Below are positions 1-12,700 of a stretch of 64,000 bases of DNA, piece after piece. The position numbers were made by a program, and so were the translations under genes. The DNA is from Mytilus trossulus (taxonomy: Eukaryota; Mollusca; Bivalvia; Mytilida; Mytilidae). Numbering within the stretch: position 1 is the stretch's first letter; the number at the start of each line of letters is the position of its first letter. Below the pieces are notes generated by a model. It saw only the letters and a program-made list of their open reading frames with translations, was not told the origin of the DNA and ran no database searches. The stretch is from assembly GCF_036588685.1 (NCBI RefSeq), contig NC_086386.1, forward strand, positions 69,996,682 through 70,060,681, read 5' to 3'.

Positions 1-960
1 CGTGCTTTGTCTCTTTTACCGGACACAGTTATCGAAATTGAAAGACTTTTTCTTGCAAATTCCTCCGTAACAGAACATTGAATTTAAATTGCTTTTTTGG
101 ATAAATTCTGTTCAATTATTACTTTTGTTTGTTTGTCCATGTTTATTTGTATGAAAACTCTTAACGTTGCTATTGTATACTTGCAACTATATATGACTGA
201 CACGAATTATTTGTCCTAAAAGTGATATGAGATTCCTCCGTAACAGAAATTGATGTGTGAATAAATAAGTAGATACTATCAAACATGAAACATTAAATTG
301 ATTTATGAACTTCATCATGTTTAATGTTCAATAATACATATATATATAACAACAAGGATGTCATATTATTTCACTCCAAAAAATGTTGATTAAACTGAAT
401 TCCTCCGTAAACAATATCATTGATTACTTCTTGATTACCATTTAAGTAAAATATGTTTAAAATATGCGTACATTATATCTATATCAGATAGAGGGTTATA
501 ACCGAACTTAAAAATGTTAATATTCTTATATTGTGCTGCTAAACCAGTTGTGTACAGATAATGGCATATAAGGTTTGTTTTATAATCTAAAAATACAAAT
601 TTAATCAAATATTCATCCATTAAACTAAAAATTTTACTTTTATAAACATCATAGCTTACCGTTTTCATCAATTTACATCAGTTCTATACATATACAAGTT
701 TATGAATCAGAAATTGGCTGAGCATTTTTTGATTGTTTTAAAAGAAAAAAAATGCATCCTAAAGGGTCATTTCGTTGTTATGGAGGAATCTGATGATAAA
801 AGTTTAGCAGAAAGCGCTTGTCTTTGGATATTCATTAGAAAGTAGTTGAGATTTGATCAAGATATTTTACAATTTTAAAATTCAATATATTTCAAAAATA
901 AAAACGAATACAGTTTGTAACTATTGAGATTTTATTTCTTATGCATTTAATATATCCCAT
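1..960. repeat. Repeat-like stretch with iterated TTCCTCCGTAACAG motif
   Basis: The motif TTCCTCCGTAACAG or close variants occur near 60, 233 and 402, and an inverted GGAGGAATC occurs near 782. No gene was seen. It resembles in style the motif-rich TIR elements at 2.3-6.0 kb. It probably extends left of the window. Confidence 0.45.
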
Positions 961-962
961 TG

Positions 963-1290
963 CAGGGTTCTCACTAAGGCGAGTCCATGAGTCCTGGACT
1001 CATCAAAATATGTCTAGACTCATCATTTTCAAAACTGGTGAGTCCACAGATGCATCAAGATTGAAACATTTTGTATAAACCGAACACGGTTAAACACAAA
1101 TATCATCATTTTATTGCAAAAGTTGAAAAGTGATCTGAATTTAATGTCATTTCCTTGCTCTGTTAGGAAATGGAGACTAAAATATTACATTATATTGCAA
1201 TAAAATATTTTCTTCTTTCTGTTGGACTCATCATGGCTAAAAATGACGAGTCCCTGGACTCGCCTTCAAAAATCCTTAGCGAGAACCCTG
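963..1290. mobile_element. MITE with CAGGGTTCTC terminal inverted repeats
   Basis: CAGGGTTCTCACTAAGGCGA at the left matches the reverse complement of the right end (AGCGAGAACCCTG). CCATTG lies directly outside both ends. The CAGGG terminus is hAT-like, but the 6-bp duplication is shorter than the usual 8 bp. The interior repeats GAGTCC/GGACTC. Confidence 0.75.
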
Positions 1291-1304
1291 CCATTGCATG
1301 ACTT

Positions 1305-1495
1305 ATATGAGATTGTAGTTCAATGGAATATATGCGTTCACAATAGTCACCACACTTTAAATTATTTAGTGAGAAGATAATGGAACCATCCATATCATGG
1401 AACATCATGTGGTTTATTGTGAAGTTAAAAGCAAATTCTATTTTCTTCTTATCCTTCCCGGGCAGCGCTGGAAACATGAATAATGGGTCCAAGAA
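1305..1495 (-). pseudogene. Penelope-like reverse transcriptase fragment
   Basis: Translated minus-strand text such as FSLNNLKCGDYCERIYSIEL matches the LSLNNSKFGDYVDRIYPIEL stretch of the copy at 38.2-39.8 kb. Short and degraded; it abuts the MITE at 963-1290. Confidence 0.6.
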
Positions 1496-1650
1496 GTGTA
1501 GCACAGTTGGTTCTCATAAGAATTCCGATTGATTGTTTAAAAAAACCCGTCCTCAACACGTAATAAAATAAACCAGCATCTCGAGACCAAAGAAACCACT
1601 TTCTCCTCTACTGTCAAATTACGTATAAACTCGTATAAAACTTTTTAATG

Positions 1651-1911
1651 CCATCTTATCGCTAATTCCGGCTGACCCCGCCGCTTGATCTTTTGACGTC
1701 ATACAACAATCACTTTTCCATTGTGGCGTCAGATATTTTGTTTTATGACGTCAAAATTTTACGGGAACCTGTCAATCGTAACTACTCGGCCATTCTCACT
1801 ATGCAATACAATACTATATATATTTCTTCGTGCAACCAGAAAGGTCGAGTAGTTACGATTGGGGAACCTGTGTGATATGTAGTAATGGCGGACAAATAGC
1901 GATAAGGTGTA
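1651..1911. mobile_element. MITE of the CACCTTATCGCTATTT family, copy A (interrupted)
   Basis: The ends are ATCTTATCGCTAATTCC and the inverted AAATAGCGATAAGGTG. The internal sequence (GTCATACAACAATCACTTTT and nearby) is shared with the copy at 19899-20070. An 89-bp palindromic element is inserted in it. Confidence 0.75.
1773..1861. mobile_element. 89-bp palindromic element with 10-bp target duplication
   Basis: Starts CAATCGTAACTACTCG and ends with the inverted CGAGTAGTTACGATTG. GGGAACCTGT flanks it at 1763-1772 and 1862-1871. A 9-10 bp duplication suggests Mutator-like mobilisation. Confidence 0.8.
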
Positions 1912-2294
1912 TAGGTTAGATCCTATATTTCTAAAATCTGTCTGATACTGAAAGACTAGTAGTCCTGCTAAATCCTTTAAATATAATCCAAGTGAAACTC
2001 GGAGAAAAAAGGTTCCTTTATCAAACAGTCTTTACAAAGCTGAGGACAGGGGACTCTTTGTTATTTTTGCTTGCGTCTTCAAATCAGTCTATTTTTTGTT
2101 TTTGTTATAATTTGTATTTGTCACAAATTATAGCATGTTTTACTTTATTTTCGGGACATTCAGATTTGCAGGGACAACAGAGGTATGACAGACATTTATA
2201 TTTTAGGATTTTTAGCGTACACGAGTAACATATGTGTATGGGTCTCAGGCTTCCGGTACAGGATACAAACAAACAAACAAACAAACACACATAA

Positions 2295-3828
2295 GGGCGT
2301 TTTTCAATAAAAACATATTTTCTTGTCCCAGCCACTTTTAAAAATATGTGTTTGATCTTTGCCAGTAATTTTTTGTGCAGTCAGTATACGGAATTAGATC
2401 TTACATTTTTAAGCAAAGAAACAGTTTATTTTTTAAAGGGATTCAAGAGCCTGTTTTTAACTAGAGATCCATGATGATTATCGTTACTAGGTTAATGTAA
2501 TCCGTTGAGACGCTGAGTTATATCCAGGAAGAATAGTTTAAAAGGAATGATGACAAGTTATAGAAATTAAGGTTGAGACAGAACAACAAATGACTATTAT
2601 ATTTATATATATGTATAAAAAATATAATCAGTGTCGAAATTTTAGTGAGGCAATTGCCTCACTTGCCTCAAGGGTAGTTACGGCCTTGCGGATTGATAAG
2701 ATATTGATTCCTGAATGGTCCAAAACAACTAAAATGGCATGTCCCTAGACCGCCTGCTCAACATTCATACTCTAAAATATCGTAAAAAAAAATGTAGAAA
2801 TAAATGTTATTTTTAATTAATATAAGTTCTTTAATAATTCAAAAGTATGTTTAGAGCCAACATATTTTAATAGACAGCTTTTAACATAGGATTTTTTATT
2901 TCAGAAGGTGTGTCCCTGACAAAATGTCCACTATGTTAAAATTTACTATTAAACAGTTTTATAAAATCAATGTAATTTGTGTTTGCAAGAGATATAAACA
3001 TTAGGGTATTACAAAAGAAAAGATGCTTTTATAACGGCAATTAAATTGTTGGTAAGAAAAATTGAGCACATCAAATGGACCAGAGTGATACCGTATTTTT
3101 GTTTATGTCCACTACGAAACGGGTCAAATCTCCTTCACCAGTGTTTCAGTATCTGATTTTAAAATTATGAAAAAAATATCAGTTTACAGCTTAATACATG
3201 CTTTGATGAATACAATCAGTCTTGTTACTATTGCAATCGTGTAGGGATTGTGGGAAAAAAATAAAACATGTGAATATGTCCCCTACGAAACAAGTATGGG
3301 AGAAAAACGTTTCGTCGTGGACACTACCACTACCCTGCAGACTTTTTTTACTTTTTTTTCAATTATATTCGTGCAAAATAAATAACAAGGGTTAGTTTCA
3401 TGTAATTTTTATAATGTTTTTATTAACATAGAATAGGGTTAATGTCAACTACGAAACTTTTTGTCCACTACGAAACGGTTTTGTCAACTACGAAACGCAT
3501 CAAAATGTCCACTACGTAACATGAGTTGTACCTTCAGAAAAAAATGAGATTTTCTAGTATATAAAGTAAACAAACTGGAATGTCTATAGGAAACATTTAA
3601 AATTGCAAAAATACGTGTGTTTAGAAGCAGTTTCGTTCTTGTCCCCTACGAAACAGTACACAAATTTTGAAAATAATATCATTTTAAAGAGTTTTTAAGA
3701 TTGCACTTTTAGTTTACTAACAGGTCTATGACAGAGGTATTCAAAATAACTCTTGAAATTAAATTTTAGACAAGTTGATTTTTCCATTTTTTTAAGTCTG
3801 AAAGTTACGCTTTTGTAGAAAAACGCCC
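2295..3828. mobile_element. TIR element with iterated GTCCACTACGAAAC motif, copy 1
   Basis: Ends GGGCGTTTTTC and GAAAAACGCCC are inverted repeats beside TA. The interior carries about nine copies of a GTCCACTACGAAAC-like 14-mer in both orientations. No coding frame. Homologous along its length to 4552-5987. Confidence 0.75.
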
Positions 3829-4227
3829 ATAACTATCCATATGATGTTTACATTGGATTTGGAATCAGTGAAACAAAACCTAACCATATAAGACATTGAC
3901 CCTAAAGTACTATAATGCAGTGACAAACTTACCGATTCTTTGTAAATAGTTAACCTTCTTCAAATCAGAATCAAATTGCAAACCCTAACGACATGGTAGT
4001 ATAAATGACGTCATAAACGTAAGATGTAAACAAATGTTACGTCTTTTGGCAAAGTATCGGTAATATTAAGACTAGCGTCCTTTAGAATGTTAGATTATTT
4101 ATATGTTTATTGAATAAATGCACATTTTTACCCATATGGGTTGAAGGCATACATAAATCAACATAATAATTTTACAATACATCATACAAAAAGAACAACA
4201 AAAGAACAAAACATTATATACATTTAT

Positions 4228-4351
4228 GTTAGAAGACTACTAACCCGAATAATTCAGTCGTTATATTCCGCTGATCTACGAAGGCTAGTCATTAACACCT
4301 CGTGTGGAAGAAAATCCGACACGGAAAGGGCTTGAATTATTCGAGTTAGAA
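4228..4351. mobile_element. Small inverted-repeat element
   Basis: CTACTAACCCGAATAATTCA on the left mirrors TGAATTATTCGAGTTAGAAG on the right, enclosing about 80 bp. No clear target duplication. Confidence 0.4.
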
Positions 4352-4551
4352 GACTACTCGATTTCCATTTTTCTCGAATGAACGAATATATTTTGTACTG
4401 ATAATATGGATCAGATAACATTGACTATATTCCTAAATTAATCCTGAAACAAATATATCATCATATAAATGATACCATTTCTTTACTTTTTCACAACACT
4501 AAGACTGAGGCACCATCGCTCTTGAAACTATGTTCAAATATAAATGAATAT

Positions 4552-5987
4552 GGGCGTTTTTCAATAAAAATGAGATTTCTTGTCCCAGACACTTTAGAAA
4601 AAATGTTTTTAATCTTTACAAGTAATTTTTTGTGCAGTCAGTACATTTAATTACATTTAACATTTTTAAGCAAAGAAACATACTATTTTTAGAGGGATTA
4701 ATAAGATATTGATTCCTGAATGGTTCGAAATATCCAAAATGGCATGTCCCTAATTCTTCAAGTCAACATTCATACTCTAAAAGAAATAAATGTTATTTTT
4801 ACCCAATATAAGTTCTATAATTATCAAAAGTATGTTAAGAGCTAGTCCAAATAATTATGAAAGGCTATTATACATTTTTTCTTTGACGCCTTAAGTCGAT
4901 ATAAGGCGTCAAAGAAAAAAAGTATAATAGCTTCTCAAGACGTCATAATTAGTTGGACTAGTTTAGAGCTAACATATTTTAATAAACAGTTTTTGATAAA
5001 GGATTTTTAATTTTAGCAGGTGGGTCCCTGACAAAATGTCCAGTACGAAACGAAGTCATTACATTTTGCGAATAAACAGTTTTATAAAATCAATGCTTGC
5101 AAGAAATGGACAGGATATAAACATTATCATGATTATGGTGCTTCAATAGAAGTGATGCTTTTATAACGGCGGTTAAATTGTTGGCAAAAAAAAATGAGCA
5201 CATCAAATGGACCAGAGTGATACCGTATTTTTTCTTATGTCCCGGCACTACGAAACGGGTCAAATCCCCTTCAGTGTCTGGTTTTAAAATTATGAAAAAA
5301 ATATCAGTGTACAGCTTAGCATGTGCTTTGATGAAAAGAATACTTTTTGTTACTATTCACGGCAATATAGGGATTGTTGGGAAAAAATAAAACATGTGAC
5401 TATGTCCACTACGTGACGATCAACTACAAAACAAGTTTGGGAGAAAACGTTTCGTAGTGGACACTACCATGCATGCAGTCGTTTTTTACTCTTTTTTCAA
5501 TTATATTCGTGCAAAACAAATAACAAGGGTTAGTTTCATGTAATTTTCAATATATTTTTATCAACATAGAATAGGGTTGATGTCAACTACGAAACTTTTT
5601 GTTCACTCCGAAACGGTTTTTGTCAACTACAAAACTCGTCAAAATGTCCACTACGTATCATGAGTTGTACTGTCTAATCTTTATCGATAAAAATGGTTCT
5701 CCAATTCATAAAAAAATGAGATCTTTCCAGAATATAAAATAAAACAAACTAGAATGTCAATAGGAGACATTAAAATGTCATAAGATGTGCGTTTAGAAGC
5801 AGTTTCGTAACAGTATATAAATTATGAAAAAAAAAAAAATTTTGAAGAGTATTTAAGATTGCACTTTTCATTTACAAACAGGTCTATAGAGGTATTCAAA
5901 ATAACTCTTGAAATAAAATTTTAGACAAGTAAAGTTGATTTTTCCAATTTTTTGGTCCGAAATTCACACTTTTATTGAAAAACGCCC
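4552..5987. mobile_element. TIR element with iterated GTCCACTACGAAAC motif, copy 2
   Basis: Same ends (GGGCGTTTTTCAATAAAA and its inverse) and same internal order as 2295-3828, in the same orientation. It is interrupted by a 118-bp MITE at 4843-4960, which copy 1 lacks. Confidence 0.78.
4843..4960. mobile_element. MITE of the TAGTCCAAATAATTATG family, 118 bp
   Basis: Ends TAGTCCAAAT and GGACTA; the arms contain TTTGACGCC and the inverted GGCGTCAAA. Flanks GTTAAGAGC (4834-4842) and GTTTAGAGC (4961-4969) are a 9-bp duplication. The empty site GTTTAGAGC is present in sister copy 1 near 2849. Confidence 0.88.
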
Positions 5988-6725
5988 ATAAAGGTCTCCA
6001 TATGTAATTTAAAACATAAATATGTTATATGTAAGTTCGTATGATTTATATTTTTTCCATGTACTTATTACACCTAGTCTCATTAATCTGGTTATAATAG
6101 TTGTTGGACTTTAAAAAGTATATTTCTTTTCACAGTCCTCATGAAATCCTACTCTACACTGGGTTATTGCTTTAATCCATAGCTTTCTATATTAAAATCA
6201 TGAAGAAGATATTGTCTTTATTCATTATTTATGTTAAGAATAAAAAAGAACAATACACGTATTCTTCATGTAAAATTCACAATGAAGCTTTCTTACATCA
6301 CACCAAAAGCTCGACTGGTGTATACATTAAACAAATACACTGCGTTTGAAAACACGATTGCATCTCCAATATCCCGTTCGTGTGGACCGTGTATTAGGCA
6401 ACAGTAATTAAACAAGTAGTATCGTCCTGAACATGCATGACATATTTGCCACTGAATGTTAAGCAACCAACAATCAATCAATCTTACAGAACCGATAATA
6501 ATAGAATCCCCTACATAAAAAGGCAAAAAAAAAAAAATCAAACACACAAAGAGAAATTTTATCAAAACAGGTCAAAAATATAATTACATAACATGCATAA
6601 TGAGTAAAAAAAATTGAAGTATTCTCTTGCTAACACGCACAAGGGGACACAACTACTATAAAACATAAGGTTTATTTTTAGTCATCTACATTTTGAAATG
6701 AATATTGTTGTTGTTTACTTGTAAT

Positions 6726-6792
6726 ATGCAAGGTGCAAGAAAAAAAGGTAGATATCAACATGATTATTCAAGTCTGATGGCGACAGATAACG
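6726..6792 (+). CDS. Stomatin gene exon 1
   Basis: Residues 1-22 plus one base of codon 23. It starts [16 protein letters not shown] and ends at G|GTAGGT, splice phase 1. Exon 2 restores the frame exactly. Confidence 0.82.
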
Positions 6793-9700
6793 GTAGGTTA
6801 ACTTCATTTTCTGTATAGAAATATAAACATTAAAGTTCACTGTGTTTCCAGTTTCAACCACAGGTACAAAAATGTACTTGTTTGTGGTTTCAACCAGTCG
6901 ATCGATCTGTCTAGCTAGGGGAGTATAGAATCATTCCGATCCGATGCTAGTCCAAATAGTTGTGATGTTTTGAAACCTTGACTATTTTGATTTTTGTCGA
7001 AGGGAAGCATTAGTAAAAAAAATAAAATTAAAATAGCCTTTCAAGACGACACAATTATTTGGAATAATGCTGTGCATGCTTTTTTTTTAATTTGACGCTT
7101 AATTGTGCTAATCTGTTTGATAATTATTTAGTCCACTTATTTTGTCAATCTGATGCTGCTTACTTTTGCTTATTTTATAAATTTGACGCTTATGCGTGCT
7201 AATCTAAGGAGTTGATTTGTATGCTAATATTCTTGATACATGTATATATCATTCTTAAGCTGGGGTCACACATTCACGATTTCTACTACCGTCCGTGAAA
7301 GGTCCATTCCCGATTAAAATTTCAGTGTCAAAAGTCTGATCAAGATCCTGTGAATCGTGGATGGAAATTAAAACTGTAATTAAAATTTGTAAAAAAAATG
7401 ATTTAATCACGACAACAATCAGATATTGTTCAGGAAGCGTCGATATTCAACCGTTTCGAAGCGAATGTATCCCGATAATCCCGTTCTAAACTCGTTTCTA
7501 ATCCGTTTTGTATCTTTCGCCTGGTAAAATTCGACCGAGTCTGTTACGACTCCGTCCCGATTCTACCGAATGTAATCCGACAGAGATCAGACAGTGACCA
7601 GACAGTGAACCGACGCTGACGGAAGTTATCCGTTCGAAAACGGTCAGCATTCTCGGGATGATCAGGTACTGTCCAATCACGGTCCGCTCTATCGCATTGC
7701 AAACGGCTTTGTCTAGTCTCAGTCGTATTGTATTCTGTAATTTTCGGGACTCTGACGTGGGTACCATTGACGAATTCAAATTAATAACGGGACTGTTTCG
7801 GAACGGTTTCGGTAAAAACGGTTCGCAATCGACAAGATCTGGATGCAATCTGGACTCAATCGGCAAAAAAACAGCAATGAAAAATTTCTCCAGATCCTTC
7901 CCGTTCCACAGGACACCGTCCAGAATACACAGAACATTGTTAGGAATTCGATCTGATACAGCAGAATCTGTCACGACATAGGCACGATTGTAATCCGACT
8001 AGACAAAATCGGCTGAGTTTCCCCGAATGTTACGGGACGCACCTAACTGTCCGGGAGCTTTGCAGAACTCTACGGGCCCTTCCCGACCCGTAGGAATCTG
8101 TTACGAACTTAAACGACTGCGTTCAGACAATGATAGGACATTCCAGATAATTGAGGATAGTAATCCGACTTTTTCACTTTTTGTGTCGTATCACTGTCTG
8201 ATCTTAACTTGACGGGAGCAATAATCGGCAATGTGTGAACCCCGCAATATGCTTATAAATGTATATTTTTTTGTATAAAATCGTTACGCTCGGTGTTATT
8301 TTTACCATTACGGACAATTTCGCCTTACTTTCAATCTTTGAACCCTGGATCAACCTCTGGTAGTCCAAATTACATATACATGCTCGGTGTTTTGCGGGAC
8401 AGTTAAAACTTACATTAATTTCAATTAATTACTTCTTTTTTGAGTACTGAAAGTGAACTACTCCAGGGTTTATAATTTGAACTCACGTAAAAAGAAGGGA
8501 ATGTTTGGATAAAGGCAGAAGTTTGGACTTGCAATTAACATGCTACTTATATGAACCAATCAAATAAAGTTATGCAAGGGATGTTTGACGCATGCACTTG
8601 CATGGGTACATGATTTGATTTGTTTTCATTGTTTGCACTGAATATTCAGTTTTCTTTTCTTTTTTCTTTTGAAACCTACTACGGTAGAAAAAAGACAATT
8701 GTATGAGATATAATGTAGAAAAAACAATCTATTATTTTCAGGTAAAAATGAGACTGCTGCAGCCTGTTCTAAAGAGCCATATACAGGACCCGGATGTGCC
8801 GGTGGTATATTGATTGGCGTTACATATTTGCTCTGTGTCCTGTTTTTCCCGTTTTCATTATGCTATACCATCAAGGTATGTCAATCGTTTGCATCCTCTC
8901 TACACGACAAATTATAACGAGTCAGCATGTCCGATCTCTCTTCACGACAAATGATCGCGAGTAAACACATTTGATCCCTCTACTTGAATTGATTAGTTTA
9001 CACGTAAACACATCTTATCTATCTTCATGACAAATGATTACAAGTTAACACATCTGATCATGATCTCTCTTCACGACAAATAATCACGAGTAAACACGCG
9101 TCTAAACACGTCTAATCTCTCTACACGACACATGATTACAAGTAAACACATCTGATCTCTCTACACAGCATATGAACGCGAGTAAACACATAAGATTTTT
9201 CTTCATTACAAACTATCACAAGTAAACACGTCTAAACACGTCTGATCTCTGCACGACAAATGATCACGAGAAAACACATCTGATCTCTCTCTACACGACA
9301 AATAATCACGAGTAAACACGTCTACACACGTCTGATCTCTCTCTACACGACAAATAATCACGAGTAAACACGTCTACACACGTCTGATCTCTCTCTACAC
9401 GACAAATAATCACGAGTAAACACGTCTACACACGTCTGATCTCTCTCTACACGACAAATAATCACGAGTAAACACGTCTACACACATCTGATCTCTCTCT
9501 ACACGACAAATAATCACGAGTAAACACGTCTACACACATCTGATCTCTCTCTACACGACAAATAATCACGAGTAAACACGTCTACACACGTCTGATCTCT
9601 CTCTACACGACAAATAATCACGAGTAAACACGTCTACACACATCTGATCTCTCTCTACACGACAAATAATCACGAGTAAACACGTCTACACACGTCTGAT

Positions 9701-12700
9701 CTCTCTACACGACAAATGATTAAGAGAAAACACATCTGATCTCTCTACACGACAAATAATCACGAGTAAACACGTCTACACACGTCTGATCTCTCTCTAC
9801 ACGACAAATAATCACGAGTAAACACGTCTACACACATCTGATCTCTCTCTACACGACAAATAATCACGAGTAAACACGTCTACACACGTCTGATCTCTCT
9901 ACACGACAAATGATTAAGAGAAAACACATCTGATCTCTCTACACGACAAATAATCACGAGTAAACACGTCTACACACGTCTGATCTCTCTCTACACGACA
10001 AATAATCACGAGTAAACACGTCTACACACATCTGATCTCTCTCTACACGACAAATAATCACGAGTAAACACGTCTACACACGTCTGATCTCTCTCTACAC
10101 GACAAATAATCACGAGTAAACACGTCTACACACATCTGATCTCTCTCTACACGACAAATAATCACGAGTAAACACGTCTACACACGTCTGATCTCTCTAC
10201 ACGACAAATGATTACGAGAAAACACATCTGATCTCTCTCTACACGACAAATAATCACGAGTAAACACGTCTACACACGTCTGATCTCTCTACACGACAAA
10301 TTATTACGAGAAAACACATCTGATCTCTCTCTACACGACAAATAATCACGAGTAAACACGTCTACACACGTCTGATCTCTCTACACGACAAATTATTACG
10401 AGAAAACACATCTGATCTCACCTAGCGACAAACAATCACGAGTAAACAGGTCTACACACGTCTGATCTCTCTACACGACAAATTATTACGAGAAAACACA
10501 TCTGATCTCTCTCTACACGACAAATAATCACGAGTAAACACGTCTACACACGTCTGATCTCTCTACACGACACATGATTACGAGTAAACACGTCTACACA
10601 CATCTGATCTCTCTACACGACAAATGATTACGATTAAACACATCTGAATTTTCTACACGACAAATGATTACGAGTGAACACATCTGATCTTTCAACATGA
10701 CAAATAATTACGAGTACACACGTCTGATCTCTCTACATGACAAATGATTATGAGTGAACATATCTGATCTCTCTACATAGCAAATAATTCACACTTCCGA
10801 CCTCACCAACAACCAATCATACACATAGAATCATATTCAAAACAGTGTGGTCCTGGCCATTGATTGACGACCTAAATTATCCCATTGACTGGGACAGATT
10901 AGGCGAACGTTTGTCGGTAACAATCACTGCTCACTATGTACTTGTTAAAGACACTGAATCTGTGGGGTCACCAAAGGTTCTCAACACCTAAATAAAGCAA
11001 TTTGAAAAACGAATCCGGAATAATACGATGTGTTGATTTATATCAATAATATAAATCAAAACATAAAGGTTATTCCTGAATATTTTTTTCTAATTATTTT
11101 ATTATTAAAGGCGTTAAGAAACTTTGGTGACCCCACAGTTCAAATTCTATAATAAGTAAGAAGTGACCAATCGTCGTTACAGACAAACGTTCACCTAATC
11201 TGTCCCAGTCAATGGGATAATTTAGGTTGTCAATCAATGGCCAGGACCACACTGTTTTGAATCTATACGGTTGTATGTCTTGGGTCTAAAAACAACGGAT
11301 AAACATATCAAACTTGAAGCATATGGTCTTTCAACTTCCTCATTAAAACTGATTAAAAATTTCTTATCTAACAGGAAACAATGTGTTCGAGTTGGCTCTA
11401 GTCTGAACAATTGGCAAAACATATACAAAGGAGTACCACAAGGTTCTATTCTTGGTCCTATGCTTTTCAACATCTTCATAAATGATATATTTCACTTCAC
11501 CACACACAGTTCACTTTACAATTACGCTGACGACAACACACTATCTTATGCAAATAGAGATATAGACACAGTTATTTCCACACTTGAAAAAGACAGTTTG
11601 GCTCTGATAGACTGGTTTTCTTCCTATCAAATGAAGGCAAACCCGGAAAAATTTCAAGCTTTGGCAATTGTCAAAAAAAAACAATGGGCAAAAAACATTA
11701 CATTTGATCTAGCAGGTAACAAACCCGCAAAGTGGTAAGGGATTAATATAAGTTGCAAAACTTGTTTCCCAATCCACTATAAATAAATATGTTTAAACTA
11801 ACAAAATAAAATGTGAAAAAGAGGTCAAACTATTACATTAGGCATCACTATTGACTTTGAACTAAATTTCAACACACAAATATATATCAAACATCTGCAA
11901 AAAAGCATCAATACAACTAAATGTATTAAAAAGACTAGGCAAATACTTGAACAAACTTGGAAAACTAACAATATATCACTTCTTTATTATGTCAAACTTT
12001 AATTTCTGCTCATTGTCCTGGGATTTCTGCAGCGAGGCCAACACTACAAAAATTGAAAAATGTACAAGAAAGAGCACTTCGCTTCATTTACCAGGATCAC
12101 AATAGCACATATGAAGACTTACTTTTAAAATAAAAAATGCCATCACTTAAAGTAAGACGCCTAAGAACCATGGCAATAGAGGTCTTCAGAACAGCCAATC
12201 ATAAAAATCCAGTATACCTCCATGATCTTATACATATTAAAAAAACAAAATAGAACTAAAACATCTTTTACCCAATTCAAGAGTCTAATAAACTCATGGA
12301 ATGGCAACTCATGCCATTGCAATGCATGTGCTTAGTTTTTATTTTATGTTTTATGTTACAGCTTTAAAACATAAAAGTGCTGCTTTTTTGTGATTGTTTG
12401 CTTAGCTTTATTATAATTTGTGATTGCTGTGCTTTAGTTTTTATGTTGCTTTTAGCTTAGTGCTCATGCATGTGTATAATATGTAGTATTTTAATAAGTG
12501 CAGCCTACATATGCATGAAATGTATGTTCTGTGTCTTTTATATAAAGCTTTAATATTAGTATTGTGTATGATTATTATGTAAATGTATGTATTTGTCGGT
12601 TATAAAAGCTCAGAGAGCTTATAGATATAGGAAGATGTGGTGTGAGTGCCAATGAGACAACTCTCCATCCAAATAACAATTTGAAAAGTAAACCATTATA

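Noticed and set aside
7498..7981. 158-codon minus and 107-codon plus open frames
   Set aside because: They overlap on opposite strands inside a TIR element with repeated phrases, and no domain pattern was seen.
8897..10790. CRISPR-like array
   Set aside because: The units are contiguous with no unique spacers. It is a minisatellite in an animal intron.
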